This document shows, one piece after another, positions 1-12,143 of a stretch of DNA of 64,000 nucleotides. The stretch is from Cylicocyclus nassatus (taxonomy: Eukaryota > Nematoda > Chromadorea > Rhabditida > Strongylidae). The stretch's first letter is position 1. Each line of letters opens with the position of its first letter. Location of the stretch: assembly GCA_958299035.1 (NCBI GenBank), contig CATQJL010000316.1:17337676-17401675 (forward strand). The letters are read 5' to 3'. The translations under genes and the position numbers were made by a program. Under the pieces are notes generated by a model. The model worked only from the letters and a program-made list of their open reading frames with translations. It was not told the origin of the DNA and ran no database searches.

Positions 1-506
1 ATGTTTCCTATGATAAACCACTGAAGTAATTACTTTAGCACTCCTACATCAGGGACACCATGTAGGATTGCTGAAATAAATATTAGAGTGACCTTATCCA
101 AGGAAACTCCATGACAGCCACCACTGTTTATGGACAAAGCACACCCTTTCATCCAATTCTGCCCGAGGCGATGGTTCATCGTTTTGAGAATGTTTGGTGA
201 GTAAAAAGGGAGCGGAATTCAAGAATGTGCTTAAACAAATTTTTTCATTACCTTTCAGTATTTATCAAAAGAGAACGTCGGATATTTGAACATTGAGAGA
301 ACCTAAGAGAAAGGGAAAACGAATGACTGACTAAAATACGCGAACTAAGAATAAAAAACACTTAAATCAACAAAAGGGGATAAAGGACAGTGTTGCTGCG
401 AGCTACGAGATCCCAGCGCGCTGCAGCGTAGTGTCAAGCTAAAAAGGCTCCAAAGAGGCGCGCCCACGATGGTGTAAATGCACGAATCGGGGCAGTCGTC
501 GACGAA
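1..506. other. Left edge, no gene seen
   Basis: No exon with good splice sites or a recognisable protein motif is visible on either strand. The segment is A+T-rich and leads into a TG-rich minisatellite. Confidence 0.5.
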
Positions 507-1242
507 TATCCTTTATGTGTGTGTGTTTGTGTGTGTGTTTGTGTGTGTTTGTGTTTGTTTGTGTATGTGTGTGTGTGATGTGTGTGTGATGTATGTGTGT
601 GTTGATGTGTGTTGTTGATGCATGTGTTTGTGTGTTCGTGTGTGTTGATGTATGTTTGTGTTGATGTATGTGTGTGTGTTGATGTTTGTGTGTGCTTGTG
701 TGTGCCTGTGTGTCGGTGTGTGTGTTTGTGTGTGTATTTGTGTATGTGTATGTGTGTATTGTTGATGTATGTGTGTATGTGTGTGTTGGTGTATGTGTGT
801 GTTTTGATGTGCGTGTTGATGTATGTGTGTGTTTGTGTATGTGTTTGTGTGTGCGTTTGTGTGTGTGTTTGTGTGTGTATGCGTGTGTGTGTTTGTGTGT
901 GTATGCGTGGGTTTGTGTGTGTTTGTGTGCGTGTGTGTTGATGTATGTGTGTGTTGATATATGTGTGTTTTGGTGTGTGTCGGTGTGTGTGTTTGTGTGT
1001 GCCTGTGTGTCGGGTTTTTGTGTGTGTATTTGTGTATGTGTATGTGTGTATTGTTGATGTATGTGTGTAGTGTGTTGGTGTATGTGTGTGTTTTGATGTG
1101 AGTGTTGACGTATGTGTGTTTGTGTGTGGGTCTGTGTGTTGATGTATGTGTGTATTTGTGTATGTGTTTGTGTGTACGCGTGGGTTTGTGTGTGTTTGTG
1201 TTTGTTTGTGTATGTGTGTGTGTGATGTGTGTGTGATGTATG
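507..1242. repeat. TG-rich minisatellite (TGTTGATGTATGTG type)
   Basis: Imperfect tandem repetition of TGTG runs interrupted by GTTGATGTATG, GTCGGTGTG and GTGCCTGTG blocks. The same blocks occur at 19179-19562, 23134-24234 and 33056-33212. The long open frames here (Cys-Val or His-Thr repeats) are a by-product of the repeat and not genes. Confidence 0.9.
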
Positions 1243-1268
1243 AGTACTCTGCGTTGATACCACTGCTT

Positions 1269-1768
1269 NNNNNNNNNNNNNNNNNNNNNNNNNNNNNNNN
1301 NNNNNNNNNNNNNNNNNNNNNNNNNNNNNNNNNNNNNNNNNNNNNNNNNNNNNNNNNNNNNNNNNNNNNNNNNNNNNNNNNNNNNNNNNNNNNNNNNNNN
1401 NNNNNNNNNNNNNNNNNNNNNNNNNNNNNNNNNNNNNNNNNNNNNNNNNNNNNNNNNNNNNNNNNNNNNNNNNNNNNNNNNNNNNNNNNNNNNNNNNNNN
1501 NNNNNNNNNNNNNNNNNNNNNNNNNNNNNNNNNNNNNNNNNNNNNNNNNNNNNNNNNNNNNNNNNNNNNNNNNNNNNNNNNNNNNNNNNNNNNNNNNNNN
1601 NNNNNNNNNNNNNNNNNNNNNNNNNNNNNNNNNNNNNNNNNNNNNNNNNNNNNNNNNNNNNNNNNNNNNNNNNNNNNNNNNNNNNNNNNNNNNNNNNNNN
1701 NNNNNNNNNNNNNNNNNNNNNNNNNNNNNNNNNNNNNNNNNNNNNNNNNNNNNNNNNNNNNNNNNNNN
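1269..1768. other. Assembly gap (500 N)
   Basis: Exactly 500 undetermined bases, the usual placeholder length, directly beside the TG-rich minisatellite. The true length and content are unknown. Confidence 0.99.
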
Positions 1769-1906
1769 AAGGTTATATCTCGCAAAAATGAAGGCTCAAT
1801 CAATATGAGAGAAAAGCGACTATGAAAATAGTTCCCCAATTATAGCAGAAGATTTGAAACAAGGCTTGAAGCTGGAGTCTAACATTTTGTAATTACGCTT
1901 AAGCTA

Positions 1907-1944
1907 TCATAACTTATAATAACGGGCTAAGGGCTGTTTGCGTG

Positions 1945-1988
<44 letters not shown>

Positions 1989-2673
1989 TGAATATCTGTC
2001 TGTCACGAAATTCATAGCGCGAGTTCCAGCCAACCTCCTGAGCCCAAATTTGGCACAGCGCCTGCTACCAACATGTGAGTCTACCATATAAAAGCACGAG
2101 CGGATCCATTGTCTGGATCCCTGAGAAAATGCGCGTCAACCGGATCCACTTGGCTTTTGGCCAGTAAAATTGAGCCTGTAGCGCAACTTTTTGCAAATTC
2201 ACGGATATGTTTGACAAGCTCATGTGCAAGCCATGGTCTTTAGCCTAAAAAATTGAATTAAAGTTTAATACTTTGCGAAAACGGCGCCAAAAGGAATTGG
2301 TTGCGTAAATGTTCAATTTGCCAAGATTTTACCCGATCGTTTGAGAAGATTTTTGTACAGATATGTAGCCCACGGTGATTATGGCATCTTATCGCGAATA
2401 TCAAGCCATGAAAAGTCCAAAAACCGATTCAACTTTGCATTTGTTCTTTCGAGAAAAGTTCCGTTCATGCGAAATTACCGATCTCATATGGAAAAGCTTT
2501 TAGAATGAATAGTTGTTTACAAATTATTCGTGATAGTCCGCATACTCTGGACCAAGATATAGCAATGCGATGCGGATTTCGTGGTTTCCAATGTCATTAT
2601 TGTGCGAGAATGAGTAAGGCATACAGATAGTAGGGTCAGTGCGAGCCTCTGCAAAGCAGAGGTGAAGCACTGG
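1907..2673 (+). mobile_element. Non-autonomous Helitron, copy 1
   Basis: Starts A|TCATAACTTATAATAACGGG and ends with a 7-bp hairpin (CCTCTGC-AAA-GCAGAGG, 2646-2662), then 11 bases ending CTGG, followed by T. This fits the Helitron rule of 5' TC, a 3' hairpin plus CTRR, and insertion between A and T. There are no terminal inverted repeats. The interior matches copies at 10300-11085, 24239-24920, 35515-36090 and 61900-62607. A (TG)n run (about 1938-1987) lies about 30 bases inside the 5' end. No protein is encoded. The end assignment is by eye from several copies. Confidence 0.75.
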
Positions 2674-3168
2674 TACTTAATACTACCTAACCTCGAGTCA
2701 TTTCTAACTTAATATGTGAGAATGCACACTAAACACTATTAGCGACGGCACCCTCACTGATAACTTTTCAGTTAAGCATTTTCTAGCCTGACAAAATGTA
2801 GAAATGTGTTCTATTGACTAACGTATGATTAACAAAAACAAAAGAGACAAGGAAACAAGGAGAAATCACTGCAAATGAGCCGGTTCTAGTCTTGCAGTTC
2901 GTCACTCAGCGTGCTTAGTGTGCACTACACATATTAAGTTAGAAATGACTCGACGATAAATGTCTGCAAAAGCTGATGATACAGGAAAGTTGTTAGCGTT
3001 TCATTGATTCCGTCACTCTATTTTTAGTAACTAAAGAAGGAGTACAAAGCTTGAAGCCTGCAGAAAGATTACGCGGCTATACGGTACAGCTTACAATTCG
3101 TCAAGGTCACCGAATTTCACCGAATTTCACCGAAATCCGCATCGCATTGCTATATCTTGGTCCAGAGT
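2544..3168. repeat. Outer inverted repeat of about 38 bp
   Basis: ACTCTGGACCAAGATATAGC at 2544 continues for about 38 bases and recurs inverted at about 3131-3168. The left arm lies inside Helitron copy 1, at a place where sister copies have unrelated bases. The arm was therefore probably inserted into, or copied from, the Helitron 3' region. Confidence 0.65.
2693..2953. mobile_element. Small MITE-like palindromic element
   Basis: The first about 40 bases (TCGAGTCATTTCTAACTTAA and on) recur as the reverse complement at the right end. It is about 260 bp with no coding capacity, nested between the arms of the 2544/3168 inverted repeat. The superfamily is unknown. Confidence 0.6.
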
Positions 3169-3194
3169 AATCAAATTTTGAGTTCAAACTGTTC

Positions 3195-3425
3195 GACTCA
3201 GCTCGGCTTAGGCGCATCTTCTGATGTATATAGAAGTGTCGGTTCAGATACGGTAGGTGCACAGTAAGCGTTCACATCTTGCGGATCCCATAGGTCAGTT
3301 TGGTAGGTTAGTGTGCTTATTTATTGCACACTGAGTAGCCTTCTGCAAACAAATCTAAAAGAAACCACATTTACTACCGTATCCAAACGGGCACTTCCAC
3401 ATATCAGAAGATGTCGAGTTGAGTC
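3195..3425. mobile_element. Small MITE-like palindromic element
   Basis: The left arm (GACTCAGCTCGGCTTAGGCG, then GCATCTTCTGATGTATAT) matches the reverse complement of the right arm over about 60 bases with some mismatches. It is about 230 bp and non-coding. Confidence 0.6.
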
Positions 3426-3970
3426 ATCGGTGCCCTTGTATTCAGGATTCTTTCACCCTAAACCAGAATTTGACAACCGATGCGGAATGTAGCAAAATCA
3501 CGTAAAGGGTAATTTTTTCACCAAATTATGGGTGGTATTCGTACACAAAAGTAGGTAAGAAATCGCAGGAAATCCAAGTTAAAACGGAAGATTTCATCTC
3601 ATTCAAGGTATTGGTAAGTCTTGTGCATGTTTAAAACATGTTACTTGAGTTACCAGGTGCTGTCTTGATTGGTACGGGAACCAACATGAAGACTTACATA
3701 CATATATATCCGCGTCTGACGTTCTCCTCACTCGCCAGTGAGATGCCCTCTGCTTCCAAGTAACAGTTTGTTGTTTTATCAGTTTGATATGAACACATCT
3801 GCTGATCATGCTTTATTTCACTTTGTAATTCTCTTCCTACCACTTTTGTTTCTCAAAGGCTCAGTTACCCATTGCAATCTGAGTTAAATGCATACAGATA
3901 AATCTGGATACATAGGTTTGACCTTAAGAATTGCCAAGCGGAAGTGCAGATTGTTTGAGTTACCATACAC

Positions 3971-4134
3971 TTATATGCCTTGCTGGCGCAAAATGAATCT
4001 TAGAAATATCAATCACCGTTGGAGGAACTTGGTGCAGCTTTTTCCATTCTAAATTCACGCATGTCTCCAAAATCCCAGCGCTGTGCCTGTCATCGATGAT
4101 GACAATGCTCTCATAGCGCGTTTCCTGGGAAATA
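3971..4134 (-). CDS. Possible internal exon, unknown protein
   Basis: On the - strand an acceptor (ATTTCCCAG) opens at 4134 into a frame of 54 residues that begins ETRYESIVIIDDRHS and runs to a possible donor (ATATAA|GTGTAT) at 3971. Composition looks protein-like and there is no stop, but no family was recognised and no partner exon was found nearby. It lies downstream of the GPCR gene on the same strand and would belong to a different gene. It may be chance. Confidence 0.3.
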
Positions 4135-4469
4135 TTAATTCTCATTGACGAAATTTGTACACAAGCTTAAAGAGGAGATTTGGAAAGAGCTCTATTTTCT
4201 CTGCGTTCGCATGCTTGGAGAAGTTATCTGAATTAAGGTTATGAATTCAAAGTTGATAGAGACTCGATCACGGACTTTGCATCATACCAAAAATCAGAAC
4301 GGAATGATTATACAACTTTCGAAAGCAGAACTTAATTCAAAGCTGGTGTTATAGAACCTATGGCAAGTTAACCCCTGAGCCATTTCGGACGTATTGTTGG
4401 ATTTATCATTCGCTGCTGGATCCCAACACTAGCAAAAAGATGGATGGCTTTTTTCGAGAACTGGTCTGT

Positions 4470-5390
4470 TCGCCGAATTCTCGGATGCTAGAGGAATAAG
4501 CGAAAATTGTGAGGTGTGAATGAAGAGGCTCCTCTTTTGAATTGTCTTAGTCTCTGCAAAAGCACAAAGTTCTGGCTTTTTTGGCGCTAGATCAAAACAG
4601 AGTATTTATGGTGCAAAAGCCATGCTCGTCTTTCTAGCCCTTATTTTAGAACCATTTTTTCCCTTCAAACTTTCTCATTTGGAAAAAGCTTAGCTAACTT
4701 CAAAAGTCTTTTTTAGCTCTATCCAGTATTAGTTGAAAAGGGCCTCTATCCTTATTCATTTAGATTGTTGAGCTCCACACAGCCGCACTCGAAACCAGAA
4801 TTCCACTGCATTTACTATTCTGGCCAGAACTCAGGCGTGAGTAGCATTCTTTTGGAAATTCAGTATGTAGTGGAAATTGTCTACATTACGCACAATTTAC
4901 TATTTCCCTAGAAATTATCTAGAATGTGATTTCGGCGCCTTAAAATGGGTAGCCGTTATGGTCATTCTGTGGCCCATAAAATTTCTTTGAAGAAGGTAAT
5001 CCTCAAAGTCTCGCTTATTTCTGTAAGCGTAAGTTTGAGGCTTCTGTTGGCAGTTTAGGCAAAAATGTTTAGCTATTCAATACGCAAAAAAAACAAGAAA
5101 ATCCATATTTTGCGACTTTGTGGCCTACGAAAAAATGTTGAACAAAAGCCGAGAATTTTGAATTTTGATTTTTTCCTTTGCGCAAATCTTCTCTGTTTGA
5201 GCTCTACGTCTTTTTTGTACTACTGGCTTGCGACTACAAGATAGACTACCTAGCATTTATACTAACAAATCTTGAAGGGAGTATGATTAGTCAAAAACGA
5301 AGTTTCAGAAAAACTTTTTATGCTTATCAATACAAATTTTTATGCCCGTTTGTGTAGGTGAGTGCGCGCTGTATTTCGAAGGGTTTGATG
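4470..5390. mobile_element. Decayed copy of the 39832-40747 element
   Basis: Several blocks align by eye with 39990-40560, for example the stretch around CTTGAAGGGAGT (5270) and its equivalent near 40510, and the region around 4780-5040. The terminal inverted repeats are no longer clear, so the limits are approximate. Confidence 0.45.
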
Positions 5391-7180
5391 CCTCTGATGG
5401 TCTTTATCGCAATAAAGAATACATTTTTCAAAAAGTTATAGCACGTCAAAGTGAGAGCTCGCAAGACCCGCATTGCTTACATACCATCCCATTACATCCT
5501 TTATCTGCGAGTGAAGGGAGATAGAAACATTAACCAGTAATCGAAACCTTAAGCCGGCCAAATCGTAACGAATTTTTTGTACGCCCAGGCTTCCAATATG
5601 TTCTAGCACTAGTCAGGCTGAGTAGAATTGTTCATTGGAGCTGTGCTGTCGACGGACAGCCAGCGCAGTGCGAGACAGCGTTGTCGGCGTGGAGGATCTC
5701 GGCTGACCTCGTGCGTCGTCTGACGGGCGAACGTCAGTCGATATCGAGTCGCTGTAATCGGTGCCGTTGAACAGGGCTTTTACTAGCCCTTTTCGTTACA
5801 TTCTTGCTCGATTTGAACCTCTTTTTTCAACTTTAATTTCACTCAGTTCCTTTGTAGCTCAGTTTCAATAAAATCCAACTCTGTCCTGCCCAAAACTTGC
5901 CCGCACTTCTCATTTTTTTGAATGCGAATGAATCCGTAATGCCGCTTATCAACGCATCTCTGCTTTTTGTATAGTTTTTGAGTTCATTGTCGCTCTCTTT
6001 CAGTTCATTTGAACATTGTGTAACGATAAGTGAGTGTCAGATAATCCCCACTTGAGTAATTTGAACCTTCAATAAGTGTGCATTCCCGTTCTTACTTTGG
6101 CAGTCATTTCATATTCAGAATATTCGAAAGCGAAACTCGGCTTAATAATTGAGTTGATTCACAGTTCTTGCCAAATAAAGATAATTTGTCTCAAAAAGCT
6201 TGAACAAGCTAATCGGTTTGTACAATATGCGTTTTGTTACGTAAATGGTAGTGTTTTAGAAACGTTTCAGAAAATCGATTTGCAACAAAATCAAAAAGTC
6301 GAATCCAGAAGATCGAAATTCGAGACTTTTGATAGAAACGTTTGTTCCACTACCAACTTTTTCTAGTCAAAAGTAGGTGGTAAAACCAAGTCCAAAAATA
6401 AATTTAGTTTTCAATGAGAGTTTTGACAATTTTAGTGAACAAATTTCGAAAAATCACTTTTTAGTAGTTCTCTCTTGAACAGCTCGTATTGTTGCGGTAT
6501 GTTAACAAAGAATTTGATTCAAGCGCCTGCAAGCGCAACATTTTCTCGCTCTACTGTAAATTAGAGGGTTTAATTAGAAGTGGAGAAAGTAGCGTAATCT
6601 CAAAAATCTTGGTGGAGGCGCTATGCATCAACATTAAACCATTTATAGCCGTGAGCTTACAAAATTGATATTTGAAATCTGCAAAACTCCTTCTAAAAAG
6701 CACCGTCCACCCAGATTCTGACTTTCATGTTATCGTTCCGGGCCTTCTCATGTCTCCCCTGATCCCGAATATGAATTCAAAAAACGGAAAACCCTGACAA
6801 TCCCTGTTCCAAAATACCCGCAGTCCGGCTCTCCGGGACGGTGAGTGGATGGGCGCGCCGGGATGGGCGGACATTACTGGAGGGGGGCGGTGCCGACTTA
6901 GGGGTTCCTCATGCATTTTCGCTTTTCCGAAACGATTTTCTCGCTTCCGAAGCGGCATTTTGCGCCGCGATTGGGCGTTGACTTGATATGGGGTCCTACT
7001 GTCGTACATTGCCTTTAGCTCAAGACTCAACTTAGGGCGGACGGTGCCGTCAATACTTCGAAGTTTTTTTTTGAGTTTTCGAAAGGGAAGTTTCAACATC
7101 ACTACGGATTGTGAGCGATCTTTGCTGTCCTTACCGTCTGCGCGAGGTGAGAGCTTATTTGTCCTCATGATATGAGCTCT
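5391..7180. other. Intergenic, no gene seen
   Basis: This segment has open frames up to about 160 codons but no convincing splice structure or protein family. A G+C-rich patch sits at about 5640-5790, ending in a short hairpin (GGGCT...AGCCC) before a T run. No identity could be given to it. Confidence 0.4.
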
Positions 7181-7740
7181 ATACAGGGTTTCCCAAAAAG
7201 ATGTGCACACTGTTTGATCGTTAGTAACTCTCTTGCTATGATGTCTTTCGGAGCATGAGGTACCATTCTGTAGAGCGAGATTGAATTACATTCACAGTAT
7301 GGAGCAATGATTAATCCCTCTTCATTACTGTAGGATTACGGTATGGACTTTCAGCCTACAACGCCACGGTGGAATAGGGCTTTTAGAGCAAAAATTTCCA
7401 AGAAAACTGAAAATTTGTGCATCAAGGTTTTTGGGCTTGCGATTTCACTACACTTAGCAGCTATTCGAGCTTTTTAATGGTGTGATCATACTTCTGACGA
7501 ATACTGGAACTTTTTACCTTAAAGCTGAAATAACTTATGGAAAAAGCATCACAGTGAAGCGCTTCATGTTTAGAATTAAAGATTCCAATTAGTCCAGCGC
7601 AAGGGTTTCTGTGATATTTCGCTTCATACCGCGAGTCCATATGAACCTCGCCCTACAGGATGGTGCCTCAAGCTCGAAAAACATGGAAGCAAGAGAATTA
7701 ACGGTCAAATAGTGTGCACACCTATTTGGGACACCCTGTA
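7181..7740. mobile_element. MITE with TACAGGGTNTCCC ends
   Basis: The left end TACAGGGTTTCCCAAAAAGA and the right end, read inverted as TACAGGGTGTCCCAAATAGG, pair over about 50 bases, including GTGCACACT and a TTGCTAT-like block. It is 560 bp with TA at both outer edges, as expected for Tc1/mariner-type MITEs. Related ends occur at 44042-44712, 46850-47437 and, alone, at about 11108-11122. It lies just upstream of the SANT-like gene. Confidence 0.8.
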
Positions 7741-7951
7741 TTTCGTTGCGCCTTTCGTTTGCAATTTGAGAAAATTCAGACTCATCGCTCAAAGACCACA
7801 CATGCATTCCGTAACCTGAACTTTCAAGGAAAATATTTTTACGAGGCTAATTTATATCCTTGAAATACTTGAAAAATTATTACAGTCCTTAACTTGCTTT
7901 TTTCGTTTTTCTTATGTAACCAAACTTCCTATGCTTAATATTTCAGAAACA

Positions 7952-9743
7952 ATGAGAACGAGGCCACCACCGAATAAAATGCCTGGAGCTGTCTCGAAAT
8001 ATATCGTTGAATACTACGTGCGGAATTCGGATGTGCTTCTGACCAATACCAGTTTGCGAACAATGGAAGCGAACACGCTGAGAGCACTAGCGATAAAAAA
8101 GCTCATCGCCGAGTTGCAGGAGCAGTTCGGATATTCTACAACGGAAAGGAAAATAAGAAATCATTTCGATCATGTTCGATCGAAATGTCTGAGCAAAGGC
8201 GGTGGATTGGGCCTCCCGAGCGCTGAAAGAAATAGGTACAGCTTTGAACTATCGGTGTAATCTGATTGATATTGAGGCAGTATGGTGCATTTGCACCATA
8301 TTTCTTCAACGCAGACACGCTAGTTCCCAGCTTTTACGGCGGCACAGTTCTAGCTCTTATTTACTCCACGTACAGTGAATCCCAATCTTAGTGTCACGGT
8401 CAGCGCTGCTGGGATCCTCGCGAGCCGCTTCGCTTTGGTCTCGCGCCGCGTTCCTCCTTGCCGAACGTGACACTCAGATTGGAATGTCCTGTGCGCGGCT
8501 TTTTGCCTCTCAGTATTATAAGTAAGCTCCTGTAAATTATCATTTCTTCAGATTCGTCCATAGAGATGCAGAACGTAACTCGTTCGGAGAGCTAAGAAAA
8601 AGGGTGTTTCTAAATTCTGGAGAGCAGGCTTTGTTGAGATATTATAGAAGCCAGGAGGCTGATAATGCCAGAGAACAGGTTAGATGTACTACTCTGCAGT
8701 ATACATTTTATGACAGTTTTTTAGGGAACCTCACAGCACAACCAAATGTTCATGGGGGAAAGAGAAAGCTTCAATAGAATGCACGCGCGAGAAGATGATC
8801 ATCAGCACTCCGCGTCTGAAGAGGTTGAGGTCAAAGAAGAATCTCGGCCTGCTGACTTGTCCGATGACTGTGTTATTGTAAGAACTGACATTTTTACACT
8901 TCCTCTATCTGCTAACGCTCTCTTTCCTTCAGGAGGAACTAACGGGTTTTGATGAAGATGAATCCAATGACAATGGTCGCATAGATGTGGACAGTCCAAC
9001 TTGCCCGTTCTCACATGCTTGTGAATCTAGTTCTGAAGCAATGAATGAGTTACGCCTGTTGTGTATGGTACGTTATTCTCGTTTATCAGCTTTTTTTCGA
9101 ACTTTGGTACTACATTTTTTATATTTTGCTTTTGAGGTCTCAAAATTCCATAGTTTTTTGTTTTCGATTAATTTGAAGAATTGAGCTCGATATAAGACTA
9201 GTTGCACCACTGAAAAGTTTTGTCCCAAGTGAATGTGCAATTGTGATATGGAAGGTGTTATAATTTTTATGGAAAATTGAGATCTTATCAAGATATCATT
9301 TTCTTTTGAAGCTTTTTTTTGGTAATTTGACTTGTAGCCTTGATTTTTTACATGGTCGTAGTAGTTTTGTATCTTCTAAATTTTTAGTGTGGTAGTAATA
9401 TCAACAATAATTTTGAAAAACACCAATTTCAAGTGCCAATATCATCTCCTAGCTTTCTTGTCTATATTTCTACTCTGGAAAAAAATTTATCTATAGCTAA
9501 GCCTCAGATAAATTTCCAAAATTAAGTGTGGAGTCATGCAATGTATATGTTTGGAGTGTATCCAACTTTGTTTAGGAACAGCGACAATTCTTCCGAGAAA
9601 TGACAGAAATGGCCCAAGAAGTCTGCTCATTTGTTCGCTTGGCCAAAGAGCAATTATTGGAACGGTCATCTGCCAATTGTTCGCTTGGCACTAAGGCTAT
9701 GTCAAGTGCGTGGAAGTCCAAAATAGCTAAATCTTTGTTGTAA
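7952..9743 (+). CDS. Myb/SANT- or zeste-like nuclear protein, 5 exons
   Basis: Exons 7952-8235, 8552-8678, 8725-8877, 8933-9067 and 9576-9743 join in frame to give about 288 residues ending in TAA. The introns follow GT-AG, one is 46 bases long, and acceptors are TTCTTCAG, TTTTTTAG, CCTTCAG and TTGTTTAG. An acceptor-like TTTCAG (7941-7946) just before the ATG could be a trans-splice or 5' UTR intron site. Residues 1-95 form a compact helical region with EANTLRALAIKKLIAELQEQ and an IRNHFDHVRSKC helix, resembling Myb/SANT-like or zeste-type DNA-binding domains. The middle (about 140-230) is acidic and Ser-rich (EEVEVKEE, FDEDESNDN). The last exon is a charged helix, possibly coiled coil (QRQFFREMTEMAQEV), with a basic tail. 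The role is inferred: a transcription or chromatin factor. The exon structure is strong and the family call is weaker. Confidence 0.75.
8371..8493. mobile_element. Short MITE in intron 1 of the SANT-like gene
   Basis: ACAGTGAATCCCAATCTTAG plus TGTCACG at the left recurs inverted at the right (CGTGACACTCAGATTGGAAT). It is about 123 bp with a G+C-rich centre and no coding capacity. Confidence 0.65.
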
Positions 9744-10299
9744 TTATGGTTTCGATTTTGATCGAAAATTTGTAGATTTGTTGATTTTGTTGTTATGTCT
9801 GTAACTTGAAGTCAGAAATGTTATTGTTTTGTCTTGGATATCTTTTTCCATTTAGCTTTAGATAGATGGGTGCCTAGAAGCTATATAGGGTATCGTTATT
9901 GATAAAGTTATGAATTTTGATGCTACCTTTGCCATTCTATAAAACTGACAGTGAATAGCCCGGCCACCTTCGGAAACGAAGCATTAGGTCGTTCCATAAG
10001 TTTGTAGCATTTTCATAAACTCACGAAATGAGAAAACTTTGTCAAAAAATCAGTTGATAATATATTTTATGCTGTTGAGCGCAAACCTCCTCCCACCTTG
10101 TCATCAAATTTTCAACTTTGTTTTTTCCAAAACTCAGCACGTCTGGTCTCAAACGAGTAGTCTAACCAGCGCCGAAGATCCTCTAGAATCGCAACAAGCA
10201 CCGTTTATACGGTTTGCAAGAGAACGGGACAAATGATCATCTGGTAGGCCGAAATCTAAGAAGTACATCGGATACTAGTATGTCTCTCAGTCAAGTCTT
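9744..10299. other. Downstream flank, no gene seen
   Basis: A 33-codon frame ending TGA at 10236 follows an acceptor-like AACTCAG (about 10131-10137) and could be a terminal exon. The SANT-like gene is already closed at 9743 and no partner exon was found. Nothing else is supported. Confidence 0.3.
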
Positions 10300-11085
<786 letters not shown>

Positions 11086-12143
11086 TCAAAGTGCAGGCAT
11101 ATCTTTTTTGGGACACCCTGTATATTTACTTGCAAATACAATACAATAGGGGGGCTTTGTTTCAAAACTCCTCGGTCTCAGCTTGTGGACAGCCCCGCTA
11201 GTCAGTATTTCCAACCCAGCTCTTCAAATGAAAAAGGAAAACAAGTAAGACTTTTAAAGAAATACAACAGCAACAATATATGCTGTAACAATAACTGTCG
11301 CCACTAAAACACGCAGAGTTTTTTTTTCATTCTTAGCGCAAAATATTGATAAAAGAGCTAATGGTCTAACACCTGTTTCAAGAACAGTATGTTATACTTT
11401 ACTTGAACTAAAAATGTATCGCTTTTATGAATAGGATCCTAACACATAGCTGCGGCCTAAGTTTTCTCGCGAACAAACAATTATCGAATTATCAAAACTT
11501 GAAATTATTTCCCAATTATAATGTTTTTTAAAAGCTTGAAATCAAGTAAGTGTAATGGCATGCATTAAAATGAGAAGTAGAGTTCAGAAAGTTATGACCT
11601 TTTAATTTGATCTAATTCAGAAAGTTAGGTGGTCAATATTCAGTACTGCTTTTCCAATGGAACTAAGTCGGCGTTCGCCTGAATATTAAATGCATACAAC
11701 CGTATGAAGATCCTTTTACCCTCTGGACCTTCTGGACGAAATTTTGCATGATTTGTTTTGAAAAGAGTATCAGTTCTGTCATATTTAAGCTGCCAACTGC
11801 AACCCTAAATTGGAATATTTTGAATAAGCTTCCCAAATATCAGAGCAAGACCTATCGAATGACCTATATCAAAAGGTCAAAATTGGAGATTACTTCTAAT
11901 TTTCAAAAGTTTTTTAAAACTTTCATTTCTTCTAAAGCATTAGAGAATATAGCCTTACGAACACCCCCGAATGCGAACAACAACATGGTTGAAGGAAGTG
12001 CCATGTTTTTCTTCTAAATTTGACAGCATTATTACACAATATAACTAGTAATATTAATGTTAACATATGATCATGAGATGATCTCTGCAGTCATCCAGTG
12101 CTTCTTTTCAACACAAGAAAAGGTGATTTTCTACTGTCGGAGC
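11086..12143. other. Intergenic with a solo MITE end
   Basis: A solitary TTGGGACACCCTGTA end (about 11108-11122) of the TACAGGGTGTCCC family is present without a partner. The rest is A+T-rich with no supported exon. A 90-codon + strand frame (11748-12017) has no recognisable features. Confidence 0.4.

Noticed and set aside
439..1839. Long His-Thr or Cys-Val open frames over TG/CA repeats and N runs
   Set aside because: They exist only because dinucleotide repeats rarely contain stops. Similar frames appear on both strands at 10526-11116, 23183-24344 and 34903-35380.
5640..5800. G+C-rich patch ending in a hairpin and T run, considered as a small RNA or histone-type 3' end
   Set aside because: The stem and loop sizes do not fit the histone stem-loop, and no RNA family could be recognised.
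11748..12017. 89-codon + strand frame
   Set aside because: No splice signals, no motif and ordinary A+T-rich composition.
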